From: Bacillota bacterium
Lineage (GTDB): Bacteria; Bacillota; Bacilli; Bacillales; Cytobacillaceae
Direction of reading: 5' to 3'
Assembly: GCA_023389895.1 (NCBI GenBank)
Contig: JAEWDX010000151.1
Coordinates: 1-43,256 of the forward strand
Length of the DNA stretch: 43,256 nucleotides
This document shows, piece by piece, positions 1 to 7,925 of the stretch. The notes beneath the pieces were generated by a model. That model was not told where the DNA came from, ran no database searches, and saw only the letters and a program-made list of their open reading frames with translations. Position numbers and translations under genes: made by a program. Position 1 is the stretch's first letter. Every line of letters begins with the position of its first letter.

Positions 1-1037
1 GCATACATCGATGTTGGACTTGCATTATAAGCATCGTTAATAATTTTTTCACCCTTATTCCCTTGAAGAAGCTCTGTTCTCATATTTGTTAGCTTGAGAT
101 GAGCAAAGCCCTCATTCATTTTTTCAAAAGGGACATCAAAATAGTTGGCAACAGTCATCGCAGCCAAAGCATTAAGAACATTATGTGTACCTAAAACAGG
201 GAGCTGAAATTCCACATTCGAAACGTTTACACGGAAAGTATTTCCTGTATCATTAGGCTCAATCTCGACGGGAAAAAGGTCATTTCGTGAACTTCTTCCA
301 AATGTTTTTTTGATTATATTCCGATTTAGTTTCATTACTCGATTTTTTAAAAGTGGTTCATCTCCATAATAAACGAAGAGACCATTATCTTGAAGACCAT
401 TAAGAATTTCCAATTTTGCTTCAGCAATTCCCTCTCTTGAGCCTAAATCGAGCAGATGAGATTCGCCAATATTCGTAATAATAACTGCTTCAGGACGGGC
501 TAAACGAGTGAGGAATTCAATTTCCCCTTTGCTGCTCATTCCCATTTCAAGAACCGCAATATCCGTATCCTCTTGAAGGCCGAGAATCGTTAATGGGAGA
601 CCAATCTCATTATTATAGTTTCCTTCTGTTTTTTGCACTTTATATTGTAGAGCAAGCAATTTTGCCGTCATGTCCTTCGTTGTTGTCTTCCCATTGCTTC
701 CAGTAATCCCAACAATTTTAACATTAAGCATATTCCGATATTTTCTTGAGAGCTCCTGCAAGGCGATTAATGTATCTTCAACAATTAATATCGGAAGATG
801 AAGCGGTGGATTCGGAACATCCTTTTGCCAAAGAGCGGCCGCTGCTCCATTTTGAATTGCCGACTCGACAAAGCGATGACCATCAGAATGATCACCTTTA
901 AATGGAATAAATAAATTTCCTTTTGTTATTTTTCTGGAATCGATACTGACGCCACTTATGACTATATCCTTAAATGCTGATAGAGCATTCTCAACCTCAA
1001 TCATTTCAAGCAATTTCTGTAGCGTTTGTTTAATCAC
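1..1037 (-). CDS. murF: UDP-N-acetylmuramoyl-tripeptide--D-alanyl-D-alanine ligase MurF (3' end outside window)
   Basis: MurF adds the dipeptide D-Ala-D-Ala to the UDP-MurNAc-tripeptide with ATP, in the cytoplasm, the last soluble step of peptidoglycan precursor synthesis. About 345 codons are visible; the family is usually about 450, so the C-terminus lies beyond base 1. The translation shows the Mur ligase ATP loop GITGSNGKTTTK and the central-domain segment VLEMGMSSKGEIEFL. The start is a GTG at 1037, preceded by a strong GAGGAGGT ribosome binding site at about 1041-1050. The upstream neighbour is ddl, which makes its dipeptide substrate; a terminator and a repeat lie between them, so the two may not be fully cotranscribed. 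Identification is secure from the motifs and the neighbour. Confidence 0.95.
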   Translation of the reverse strand, partial: MIKQTLQKLLEMIEVENALSAFKDIVISGVSIDSRKITKGNLFIPFKGDHSDGHRFVESAIQNGAAAALWQKDVPNPPLHLPILIVEDTLIALQELSRKYRNMLNVKIVGITGSNGKTTTKDMTAKLLALQYKVQKTEGNYNNEIGLPLTILGLQEDTDIAVLEMGMSSKGEIEFLTRLARPEAVIITNIGESHLLDLGSREGIAEAKLEILNGLQDNGLFVYYGDEPLLKNRVMKLNRNIIKKTFGRSSRNDLFPVEIEPNDTGNTFRVNVSNVEFQLPVLGTHNVLNALAAMTVANYFDVPFEKMNEGFAHLKLTNMRTELLQGNKGEKIINDAYNASPTSMY

Positions 1038-1067
1038 GAGTAACCTCCTCTTCTACATATAGGATGC

Positions 1068-1113
1068 AAAAAAAACCTCAAAGAGCCCGCACTCAATTCA
1101 GTGTGGGTTTTTT
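1068..1113 (-). terminator. Rho-independent terminator between ddl and murF
   Basis: The stem CCCGCACT (1086-1093) pairs with AGTGTGGG (1100-1107) around a six-base loop. Runs of T follow on both strands: six at 1108-1113 on the plus strand and eight (as A at 1068-1075) on the minus strand after a short spacer. Position suggests it serves ddl on the minus strand. A single G-T pair in the stem is tolerated. Confidence 0.65.
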
Positions 1114-1115
1114 GA

Positions 1116-1245
1116 TGCACAGGCTGTGCTAGTAATGCAGACAAGAAAAGCGTAGGCGCTGGAGCTAGACAATTCTCTAACTTCAGAAAAACTTATACTT
1201 TTTTATCTTTAAATAAAGTCGTAGCATTACTAGCCTGCAGGCCTA
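1116..1245. repeat. Bacillus-type intergenic stem-loop repeat
   Basis: The segment is bounded by the perfect inverted repeat CTAGTAATGC (1129-1138) and GCATTACTAG (1224-1233), with partly complementary flanks. The interior contains AAGCGTAGGCGCTGGAGCT, which I recognise as a recurring intergenic sequence in Bacillus genomes. It ends right at the ddl stop codon. No coding potential was seen. Confidence 0.55.
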
Positions 1246-1246
1246 T

Positions 1247-2323
1247 TTATTCTACCGTATATTTTATTTCTTGCTTTTCTTTATGTCTTTCGATAGCTAG
1301 ATTAACAAGGCGTTCAATGAGCTCTGAATATTTCACCCCTGTATGCTCCCAAAGCAACGGAAACATGCTAATTGGGGTAAAACCTGGCATTGTATTAACT
1401 TCATTAATATAAAGCTTTCCCTCTTTTGTTAAAAAGAAGTCAGCACGAACGAGTCCTGAGCAATCAAGTGCTTTAAATGCACGAATCGCTATTTCCGAAA
1501 GCTCTTCGTATTCATCAGATGTAATATCAGCAGGGATGATAAGTGCTGTATCCCCATCTATATATTTCGCTTTATAATCATAAAAATCTTTTTTCGGAAT
1601 AATTTCCCCCGCAATTGAGCATTTCGGATGATCATTGCCAAGAACGCCTGCTTCGATTTCTCTTGCAACAACACCTTCTTCAACTATAATTTTCCGATCA
1701 AATTGGAATGCCTCTACAAATGCTGCTTCTAATTCAGCGCGATTTATACATTTACTAATCCCTACGCTCGAGCCAAGATTTGCAGGCTTTACAAAGCAAG
1801 GATAACCAATTTCATTTTCTACCTTTAAATAAGCATTTTCATTCTCACTTTCCCAATCACTGCGAGTAAACCAAACATAGTCCACCTGCGGAAGCCCAGC
1901 CTGAGCAAAAATATTCTTCATAATTACTTTATCCATCCCAGCTGAAGAAGCAAGAACACCATTTCCAACATAAGGAAGATTTAATAATTCTAATAAGCCC
2001 TGTACAGTTCCATCTTCTCCATTTGGCCCATGCAGTAAAGGAAAAATCACATCAAAGGCTTCCTTTTCTTCTGCTCTAAATAAGGCAGGTGACAAGGTTG
2101 AAGAAGGGAGAGCATCATTGTTTGAAAAAACAAGCTCCGACACATTGTTAACTGGACCAGTTAATTGCGGTCCTTTATTCCACTCACCGATCTTAGTAAT
2201 ATGAATCGGATAAATATCAAATTTCTCCACATCAAGTGCTTTTATAACAGCCATTGCAGTTTGCAAGGATACTTCATGTTCAGCAGACTTTCCACCATAT
2301 AATAAGCCAATTTTCGTTTTCAT
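1247..2323 (-). CDS. ddl: D-alanine--D-alanine ligase
   Basis: Ddl joins two D-alanines with ATP to make the dipeptide used by MurF. The protein is 358 residues, normal for the VanA/Ddl ATP-grasp family. Visible motifs are the N-terminal GGKSAEHEVS (residues 10-19), the HGPNGEDGTVQGLLELL substrate segment, the ATP-grasp stretch CFVKPANLGSSVGISK, and the C-terminal YINEVNTMPGFTP metal and substrate loop. The start is the ATG at 2323 with GGAGGTT about ten bases upstream. A longer reading frame extends to 2434, but its extra 37 residues are not Ddl-like and lie across the ribosome binding site. murF lies downstream, as in other Bacillus. Confidence is high. Confidence 0.97.
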   Translation of the reverse strand: MKTKIGLLYGGKSAEHEVSLQTAMAVIKALDVEKFDIYPIHITKIGEWNKGPQLTGPVNNVSELVFSNNDALPSSTLSPALFRAEEKEAFDVIFPLLHGPNGEDGTVQGLLELLNLPYVGNGVLASSAGMDKVIMKNIFAQAGLPQVDYVWFTRSDWESENENAYLKVENEIGYPCFVKPANLGSSVGISKCINRAELEAAFVEAFQFDRKIIVEEGVVAREIEAGVLGNDHPKCSIAGEIIPKKDFYDYKAKYIDGDTALIIPADITSDEYEELSEIAIRAFKALDCSGLVRADFFLTKEGKLYINEVNTMPGFTPISMFPLLWEHTGVKYSELIERLVNLAIERHKEKQEIKYTVE

Positions 2324-2478
2324 AACCAAGTTAAACCTCCATTCTCTGGTACACCTACCTATTCTACACTTTGTCTTAAAAGAATGGGAGTGAAAAAGGG
2401 GTGCTTTCCAAAGTTTTTTTGTAGAAATGCCCATTACATTATATGTATGAAATTGCTAGACTGTTGTAACTATTTTTT

Positions 2479-2640
2479 CCCGCATTAACGGGCTGGCCGA
2501 ATAAGAGCGCCACGTCCTCCCAAATGATTCTCATTTGGTCGTGCGATGTATCGCTGACAAAGCCTTCCTTGTCCTGTGGCAATGTCGGCACTTGCACGTC
2601 CTGTGCTTCGGAAGACCCCTACTGATGATTAGTAGCTCCA
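2479..2640. repeat. Large hairpin repeat (CCCGCATTAACGGG family)
   Basis: The segment starts with the palindrome CCCGCATTAACGGG and contains short blocks such as CCACGTCCTCCCAAA, GGTCGTGCGATG, CTTCCTTGTCCTGTGGC and GACCCCTACTGAT. Close relatives of the same blocks occur at 24713-25083 and shorter ones at 7866-7925. It has no open frame of note. It directly abuts the truncated symporter gene that follows. Confidence 0.7.
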
Positions 2641-2655
2641 TTCTTCACAGTTGAG

Positions 2656-3190
2656 ATGGAGCCCATAATGGGCGTGATGACTGCTTTACTTATTGCTTTT
2701 ACAATCGGCTTAGGACTCGCAACCATTAAAGGCAATACATTGCAAAATGCGATGAATGATTTCCAAGCAATTGTTGAAAAGTTAATTGAAAATGTGATCA
2801 TTCCTTTATTGCCGATTCATATCTTTGGAATTTTCTCTAATATGACATATGCTGGACAAGTTGGCACGATTTTAAGTGTTTTTGCAAAAAGTGTTTGTGA
2901 TGATTATTGCTCTTCATCTTATTTATTTAATTTTTCAATATTCAGTTGCTGGTAGTGGCAAATCGTAATCCTTTTAAAATGCTTAAACAAATGCTCCCTG
3001 CCTACTTTACAGCATTAGGTACACAATCATCTGCCGCAACCATTCCTGTTACTTTAAAGCATGCAAAACAAATTGAGGCTCGTAATAATACAACAGATTT
3101 TGCAATTCCGCTTTTGGCAACGATTCATCTTTCTGGAAGTACGATTACTTTAGTGAGCTATCGTTTTGAGGACGGGCTTGTTGGGTATTT
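2656..3190 (+). pseudogene. Remnant of a dicarboxylate/amino acid:cation symporter gene
   Basis: The translation gives recognisable DAACS family (glutamate/dicarboxylate symporter) segments: GNTLQNAMNDFQAIVEKLIE, then PLLPIHIFGIFSNMTYAGQVG, then AYFTALGTQSSAATIPVTL and PLLATIHLSGSTITLVS. Reading needs a change of frame near 2895, where VFVMIIALHLIYLIFQYSVAG continues in another frame, and a second near 2957. The first roughly 40% and the final helices of the usual 400-residue protein are missing, and after about 3165 the similarity stops. The gene is therefore broken by truncation at both ends and two frameshifts. The repeat at 2479-2640 sits at the truncated 5' end. The substrate of the intact ancestor cannot be told. 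Confidence 0.8.
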
Positions 3191-3259
3191 TCTCAATTGG
3201 ACAGCTTTTCTCAACCATCTAGTTCCATCGCTTATCCTTTGAATTCATCTAGCTATTTT

Positions 3260-3613
3260 TCAACTAAACATCGAAATATTAAAGTGTTTAAGGGACGCTT
3301 CCTGTATCGCGATAAATAGAAACCATGCTGCAATTCCAAAGCCAATTGACAAATACAAGGATAAAGAGTGCTTTAAGGAAATATAAACAACAAACAGTAA
3401 TACAGCTGTTGCAGGAAATCCCCAAAGAACACCTAGCGCAAATTTACTTAAAGTCGTATTTGACTCCCCTTGAACATAAAGCCAAATAATACTAAGCAGG
3501 CTTACTAACGGAAGTGCCGCTACTATTCCCCCATAAGTAGGAAATCTTCTTGCTAATTCCGTTACTACCCCAATGACAACTGCAGATACGATGATTTTCA
3601 CAATTACATACAT
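3260..3613 (-). CDS. DUF3147 family membrane protein
   Basis: A small protein of about 117 residues with four predicted membrane helices. It matches the DUF3147 pattern: an N-terminal helix, then TELARRFPTYGGIVAALPLVSLLSIIWLYVQG, then FALGVLWGFPATAVLL. The function of the family is unknown. The start chosen is the ATG at 3613 (MYVIVKII), which overlaps the last codons of the MarR gene by ten bases, implying translational coupling; a start four codons upstream is possible but has no better ribosome binding site. The coupling suggests that the regulator controls this protein. The family assignment is from memory of its conserved stretches. Confidence 0.8.
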   Translation of the reverse strand: MYVIVKIIVSAVVIGVVTELARRFPTYGGIVAALPLVSLLSIIWLYVQGESNTTLSKFALGVLWGFPATAVLLFVVYISLKHSLSLYLSIGFGIAAWFLFIAIQEASLKHFNISMFS

Positions 3614-4020
3614 TTCTTCGCACACTCACTTAATAGTTTTAGCGATTTTTCAATGATGCTTCTTTCTTCTTCGCTTAACTTGTCCAAAATTTTCATTAAC
3701 TTGCTTTCATCAAGACTTGTATGACGATGGAGGACTTCCTTCCCTAATTCAGTTAAGTAAAGAATGACTCTTCTTTCATCAAGATAATCCCTCTTTTTCT
3801 CAAGATACCCTTTTTGAATGATTCGCTTTACATGTTCAGAAGCAGTGTTTTGCGAAACATTTATATACTCAGCGAGATCATTAATACTAACATTTCCATA
3901 TTTATCAACATGTTGTAGAATCCGAATGACTTGATGGGTAATTTTCTCTTTATGAGGATAATGCAAATGATAATAAATATCTGTCCAATATTGATTTAAC
4001 AACGATACTTTATCTGACAA
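3604..4020 (-). CDS. MarR family transcriptional regulator
   Basis: A 138-residue winged helix protein. The recognition helix region reads VSINDLAEYINVSQNTASEHVKRI (residues about 43-66) and the wing carries the typical DERR motif (KRDYLDERRVILYLTELG). The helices at both ends would form the MarR dimer interface. The C-terminus ends in CAKKC, and the two cysteines could be redox sensitive, but this is only a guess. The start is a TTG at 4020 with GGAGG seven bases upstream. It is followed without a gap by the DUF3147 gene. A palindrome immediately upstream is the likely operator for autoregulation. The ligand is unknown. Confidence 0.88.
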   Translation of the reverse strand: MSDKVSLLNQYWTDIYYHLHYPHKEKITHQVIRILQHVDKYGNVSINDLAEYINVSQNTASEHVKRIIQKGYLEKKRDYLDERRVILYLTELGKEVLHRHTSLDESKLMKILDKLSEEERSIIEKSLKLLSECAKKCM

Positions 4021-4036
4021 TGTAATTCCTCCATTT

Positions 4037-4069
4037 GTTATTTACATCGTATTATACGATATAAATAAC
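4037..4069. promoter_or_regulatory. Palindromic operator upstream of the marR gene
   Basis: The arms GTTATTTACATCGTA (4037-4051) and TACGATATAAATAAC (4055-4069) are complementary at 14 of 15 positions with a three-base TTA spacer. It lies 17 bases before the TTG start, where a repressor would block transcription. Size and placement fit a MarR dimer site. Binding is inferred, not shown. Confidence 0.7.
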
Positions 4070-4183
4070 AAAAAGAAAATACCTAATAATATTAGATATC
4101 TTCCTTATAGTTTTATAAGATTGATTGAGAAACGATATGCTGAGGGGATTGCGGTAATTCTTGCTTCCACCAAATCTTCATTA

Positions 4184-4567
4184 TTATTCAATCGGCGAGC
4201 AAATTTCAATATAGTGTCCATCTGGGTCCTCAACATAGGCAACCTTCTGTCCCCACGGCTTTTCAACAGGCTCCATTAATACGGAAACCCCTGATGCACG
4301 GAGTTTTTCTACAATCGCCTCAACTTCCTCCGTGACAAATCCTAGCTCAAATGTTTGTTCCTGTCTTTTGCCATTTGGAATTGGGAGATGAGTTAACTCA
4401 CGTACATCCTCTCTCGTGTTAAAAGATAGAATCGTCGCTCCCGTACTGTATTCAATGTATGTTCCAAATTCATTTTTAAGCTCCAAACCTAGTAATTCTC
4501 CATAAAAATGCTTCGTCTTTTCTAAATTCTCAACATATAAAATGACATAGCCCAATTTCAGCTTCAT
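4184..4567 (-). CDS. VOC superfamily (glyoxalase/bleomycin resistance-like) protein
   Basis: A 127-residue protein with the vicinal oxygen chelate fold. The N-terminal YVILYVENLEKTKHFYGELLGLEL and C-terminal VAYVEDPDGHYIEICSPIE segments are the paired beta-alpha-beta modules of the family, and the glutamate in YIEICS is a typical metal ligand. A second module segment reads FELGFVTEEVEAIVEKL. The ATG at 4567 has GAGAAGGTG upstream. The substrate cannot be predicted; members include glyoxalases, dioxygenases and antibiotic-binding proteins. It stands alone between the marR gene and a protease remnant on the same strand. Confidence 0.85.
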   Translation of the reverse strand: MKLKLGYVILYVENLEKTKHFYGELLGLELKNEFGTYIEYSTGATILSFNTREDVRELTHLPIPNGKRQEQTFELGFVTEEVEAIVEKLRASGVSVLMEPVEKPWGQKVAYVEDPDGHYIEICSPIE

Positions 4568-4591
4568 TTTTGCACCTTCTCTTTATTTTTT

Positions 4592-4951
4592 TCATTTCTC
4601 TATTACACTGTCTTCAATAATTTTATCCGCTGGTAAGAGTGTCCATTCGTCTACTGTGATATCTGGATTATTACTCAAGAAACTTTCCATTATTTGAAAG
4701 CCAATTTTATAATTAGACCATTTCGGGATGCCGTCTTTCTTACTCCCTAAATGAAGTTTGCTAATATTATCAATATCAAGCGAGTATTTATTTTCCATTA
4801 TAAATTTCACAACACGCTCGCTTTCTTCTGGACTTAACGGCTCTATCCACGGCACATCGTAATCAGGATATAGAGCTTTTGCGAAGGTATCAGCCTTCCC
4901 CTCTATAATAACGCTATCGATTAAATAATGCAGACGAGTTTTGTAATTCAT
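4592..4951 (-). pseudogene. C-terminal fragment of a DUF2268-type predicted Zn-dependent protease
   Basis: The 119-residue frame resembles the C-terminal half of YjaZ/DUF2268 proteins: LIDSVIIEGKADTFAKALYP, then PWIEPLSPEES, then PKWSNYKIGFQIMESFLSNNPDITVDEWTLL. Full-length members are about 260-300 residues and carry a HExxH-type zinc motif just before the part seen here. Upstream of 4951 the frame is closed by a TAG two codons before the ATG; a neighbouring frame reads HNFREIVYE, which could be the decayed zinc motif region, but then the sequence runs into the terminator of the next gene. I therefore take it as a truncated, probably inactive gene. The family call is from memory of its conserved C-terminus. 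Confidence 0.5.
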
Positions 4952-5040
4952 ATACTATTTCTCGAAAATTATGCGCAATCCTTTTTAGAACAACAAATTA
5001 ATCCTATTTTTCTGATAAAATATCTATTCTCGTTTTATGA

Positions 5041-5080
5041 CAAAAAGAAATTGCAGCTAGTCTACTTCTCTAGCTGCAAT
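5041..5080 (-). terminator. Terminator of the histidine phosphatase gene
   Basis: ATTGCAGCTAG (5050-5060) and CTAGCTGCAAT (5070-5080) form a perfect 11-bp stem with a nine-base loop, followed on the minus strand by TTTCTTTTTG. The stop codon of the phosphatase gene (5070-5072) lies inside the upstream arm. Confidence 0.85.
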
Positions 5081-5678
5081 GCTCTATACATGCTTCTAAA
5101 CATAATTCCATTATGCTATCTTGAACGCGAATGATCGTTAAGCTTGTCCCATGAATAAATGGCGGATTCCAAAGCTGGTCCATTGCTTCATTTTTGCAAA
5201 GGAGATAGAGAGCTTTAATGACAACACCATGCGTGACAACAAGTACATTTCCAGTCGGTTTCGTTTTTTCAAGATCAAGTAAAAAGTTCGCGATACGATT
5301 TTTTACATCGAAGAAATTTTCTCCTCCAATACTTTCGTAAGAATCTGGTTCATTCCAATAAGAATGATACTTTTCGGGGTACTGCTTCTTAATCTCATCA
5401 TCTCTTAAACCTTGCCATTCCCCTAAGTGCATCTCCAATAGCCGCTCATCCGTTTCAATCGGAACTGCTTTATCCCCTTTAACTAGCATAGCCGTTTTCA
5501 TTGTCCGATTGTTTGGGGAGGAGATGATTCGATTAAACTCAACCTCTAGCAATCTCTCATTTAAAAGTTGAGCGTCCTTTACCCCTTTCTCTGTTAATTC
5601 AGAGTCAGCCCGACCTTGAAATCTTTTTTCCGTATTCCATTCCGTTTCACCGTGGCGTATGACATATAAATAATACAA
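5070..5678 (-). CDS. Histidine phosphatase family protein, PhoE-like
   Basis: A 202-residue member of the phosphoglycerate mutase-like superfamily. The phosphohistidine motif IRHGETEWN lies at residues 7-15, with the second catalytic histidine in VVTHGVVIKAL. The stretches LGEWQGL and LWNPPFIHGTSLTII strongly resemble the broad-specificity phosphatase PhoE (YhfR) of Bacillaceae. The start is TTG at 5678 with GGAGTG seven bases upstream. It lies downstream of cblS and on the same strand, but 115 bases separate them and cobC is present elsewhere, so a direct role in cobalamin salvage is only a possibility. The substrate is uncertain. Confidence 0.85.
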   Translation of the reverse strand: MYYLYVIRHGETEWNTEKRFQGRADSELTEKGVKDAQLLNERLLEVEFNRIISSPNNRTMKTAMLVKGDKAVPIETDERLLEMHLGEWQGLRDDEIKKQYPEKYHSYWNEPDSYESIGGENFFDVKNRIANFLLDLEKTKPTGNVLVVTHGVVIKALYLLCKNEAMDQLWNPPFIHGTSLTIIRVQDSIMELCLEACIEHCS

Positions 5679-5792
5679 ATAATCACTCCTAGTATGATAT
5701 TTCGCATTTATTTACTCTCGCATTGAGGACGTTTCTTTTAACTATCGCATTAATATCGACCTCATTCAACTACATTTGTGGTCTATTATTAT

Positions 5793-6515
5793 CTACAATA
5801 GCATAATTTCATGGAAATACTCCCCCACAACCGATTGAATGACCCCTCTCTTCTCTTCTGAAAAAACAACAAGAAAGCAAGTAGCAGGTCCCGATGACTT
5901 CTCAATATCTACACTAGTTTTAATCTCTTCACTACTAAATGTTTGATTAGGGAACATACGATTAATCTCATGGAGAATTCCTTTTGAACCGACTGGCCAT
6001 GTTATAACATCTTGTCTTGCTGAAAGCTGTTTCATTAATGCCAGCGGTGCAACGTCTATCTCTCTTTCGATCACTTCGTTTCCTACTAAAGGGGTACCTA
6101 TTACTGCGATACCTATTTCCTTCGGGTCAAAGTTCGTCACACTTTTTACAGCAATATTATTTTTCTTTTTCCCGAGAACCGTGATTCCAACTGCAGATTG
6201 TATGAGTGTAAAATTGCTTTCTGTGCTGCCATTAAGTTGGATGTCTTCAAATTGAAGCTCCGTTATCCCGCGCTGAATGCCTTTCTCAAGTGCCTGCCAA
6301 GCAGAATCTCCACAAAAATTCTGTAGCGTGACAGCAAATGGCTCTGCTCCTGCCGCCATGCATTCCATAACGGCAACGCGAAAACAATAATAAGCTACCA
6401 TTTCATAAGGGACATGAACCGCATCCATATCCCTTAAACCGATTGCTCCACTATTATCACTCGCTAAGACAAGTGATTCTTCTTTATTAAACGGAATGAT
6501 TAACACATCTCTCAT
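5793..6515 (-). CDS. cblS: Alpha-ribazole kinase CblS
   Basis: CblS phosphorylates alpha-ribazole to alpha-ribazole-5'-phosphate, the base donor used by CobS; the CblT/CblS route was described in Listeria and Geobacillus as a replacement for CobT. The protein is 240 residues with a PurM/AIR-synthase type N-terminus: LASDNSGAIGL, DAVHVPYEMVAYYCFRVAVMECMAAGAEPFAV. The context decides the call: it is preceded by a small ECF-type transporter gene and lies at the end of the B12 operon. The ATG at 6515 is preferred to a TTG at 6527, which is only two bases from the AAGGG. No CobT gene is visible in the window, in agreement with the alternative route. Confidence 0.85.
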   Translation of the reverse strand: MRDVLIIPFNKEESLVLASDNSGAIGLRDMDAVHVPYEMVAYYCFRVAVMECMAAGAEPFAVTLQNFCGDSAWQALEKGIQRGITELQFEDIQLNGSTESNFTLIQSAVGITVLGKKKNNIAVKSVTNFDPKEIGIAVIGTPLVGNEVIEREIDVAPLALMKQLSARQDVITWPVGSKGILHEINRMFPNQTFSSEEIKTSVDIEKSSGPATCFLVVFSEEKRGVIQSVVGEYFHEIMLL

Positions 6516-6615
6516 CGGAAAATTCAAAACCCTTCATGCATATTTAGCTATTCTAAAAACTAATAGCTATTTTAATCAATGTTGTTGATTTATCATCGTA
6601 ATCCTTCATAATCTC

Positions 6616-7110
6616 TTAGCGATTCATTTTTGCCCTTGTTAGCATTGGTTCCATTGCACGCGCTAATCTAGGAATAATGATAAAGGCAATGACGGTATTT
6701 AATACTGAACCAATGAGAAGGGATGGAACTAGCGACACATAAAATGCTTTACTAATCAAAAACATAAACGGCAGCGGTGCAGCAAACGTATTTCCAAGGA
6801 CAAAAAACACACCTGCTAGCCATTTCTTCCCGCTTCGGTATAAAACGGCGAAAAGATAAGCTAAAATCGCCATCTCAACAGCAACAATGAAATGAAACGG
6901 TCCCATTGGCATTCCGCCTATTAATGCGGAAAGTAAATGCCCCATAGCACCAACAATGGCACCAGCTGGTCCGGCAAATATCGCGCCTGCTAGCAATGCC
7001 GGGAATGCATCTAGCGCAACACTTCCAATTATGGCAGGGATTTTGATTGCGGCACCGATAACAGTTAGGGCAACGAGCACAGCAACCGATGTCATTTTTA
7101 CTTTTTTCAT
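6616..7110 (-). CDS. cblT: Alpha-ribazole transporter CblT (ECF-type substrate-binding membrane protein)
   Basis: A membrane protein of about 164 residues with five or six hydrophobic helices and glycine/alanine-rich turns (DAFPALLAGAIFAGPAGAIVGAMGHLLSA), typical of ECF transporter S components. In the CblT/CblS pathway it takes up alpha-ribazole. The adjacent cblS gene and the B12 operon support this. The ATG at 7110 is selected because an AAAGGAGG ribosome binding site lies seven bases before it; the longer frame that begins at 7131 would encode that site. No energising ECF ATPase is in the window, so it would use a shared module elsewhere, or act alone. Confidence 0.85.
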   Translation of the reverse strand: MKKVKMTSVAVLVALTVIGAAIKIPAIIGSVALDAFPALLAGAIFAGPAGAIVGAMGHLLSALIGGMPMGPFHFIVAVEMAILAYLFAVLYRSGKKWLAGVFFVLGNTFAAPLPFMFLISKAFYVSLVPSLLIGSVLNTVIAFIIIPRLARAMEPMLTRAKMNR

Positions 7111-7137
7111 TTTCGTTTCCTCCTTTGTCACATCTTG

Positions 7138-7722
7138 TTATTTATCGTCCTTACGCTTCCCTTCACGGAACACCTTTGCACTGCGAATATATTCAACATC
7201 TTTTTCATTTAAGCGAAAATTAATAACTCTTGCTAACGCGAAGAAATAATCTGATAATCGGTTTAAGTATTGAAGCGTAGTCTCAGAAATCTCAGGATCT
7301 GCTTTCATTAATGAAACAACTAATCTTTCCGCTCTTCTTGTGACTGTGCGGGCAATATGAATCGATGCAGAAGCAGGTGTACCCCCTGGTAAAATAAATC
7401 TTTCTAGCTTTGGTGCTTCCTCGACAAAAGCATCTATTTTATTTTCCAAATATTTAACTGCTCCTTTTGTCAGCTTTAATTGGCGTTCCTTCATCACATT
7501 CGCCAAGTCACCACCACAATCAAAGAGCTCATGCTGGATTTTTTCTAAATCGTCCAAAACATCAGCGAATTTTCCCCGATCAAGCTGTGCCATTGCCTGC
7601 CCAACAAAACAGTTCACCTCATCAATAGTCCCATAGGCTTCTACACGAATATCATCCTTTTCCACTCTGCCACCGATTATGCTTGTTTTTCCTTTATCCC
7701 CTGTACGTGTATAAATTCTCAT
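7138..7722 (-). CDS. pduO: PduO-type ATP:cob(I)alamin adenosyltransferase
   Basis: This enzyme transfers the adenosyl group of ATP to cob(I)alamin or cobinamide, giving the coenzyme form. The 194-residue protein shows the PduO/YvqK landmarks: MRIYTRTGDKGKTSIIGG at the N-terminus (ATP site), VEAYGTIDEVNCFVG, FILPGGTPASASIHIARTVTRRAERLV and LQYLNRLSDYFFALAR. The ATG at 7722 has AAAGGGG upstream; the longer frame to 7785 adds 21 residues that are not family-like. It is 28 bases upstream of cblT, and 196 bases from the preceding cobU-like gene, a gap filled largely with a hairpin repeat, so a separate promoter is possible. Confidence 0.93.
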   Translation of the reverse strand: MRIYTRTGDKGKTSIIGGRVEKDDIRVEAYGTIDEVNCFVGQAMAQLDRGKFADVLDDLEKIQHELFDCGGDLANVMKERQLKLTKGAVKYLENKIDAFVEEAPKLERFILPGGTPASASIHIARTVTRRAERLVVSLMKADPEISETTLQYLNRLSDYFFALARVINFRLNEKDVEYIRSAKVFREGKRKDDK

Positions 7723-7865
7723 TTTCCCAATTACCCCTTTCAAATTCATATTTAGATCATTCACACTTTCGCAAAGTGAAACCATCTATTTTTTGATTTA
7801 ACAAATCCTGCTAGGCTACGTTCACTTAATCGCAGCTTAACAGACCGTTAAACTCTACTAATTCA

Positions 7866-7925
7866 AGTTTCACTTTATCCCACATTAACGGGCAGTAAGA
7901 CCCCTACTGATTGAGTTTCACTTTA
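7866..7925. repeat. Hairpin repeat copy at the 3' end of the cobU-like gene
   Basis: The segment GTTTCACTTTATCCCACATT, then AACGGGCAGTAAGACCCCTACTG, then a second TTTCACTTTATCC belongs to the same family as 24713-25083. The stop codon of the cobU-like gene at 7918 lies within the second TTTCACTTTATCC block. Confidence 0.65.
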
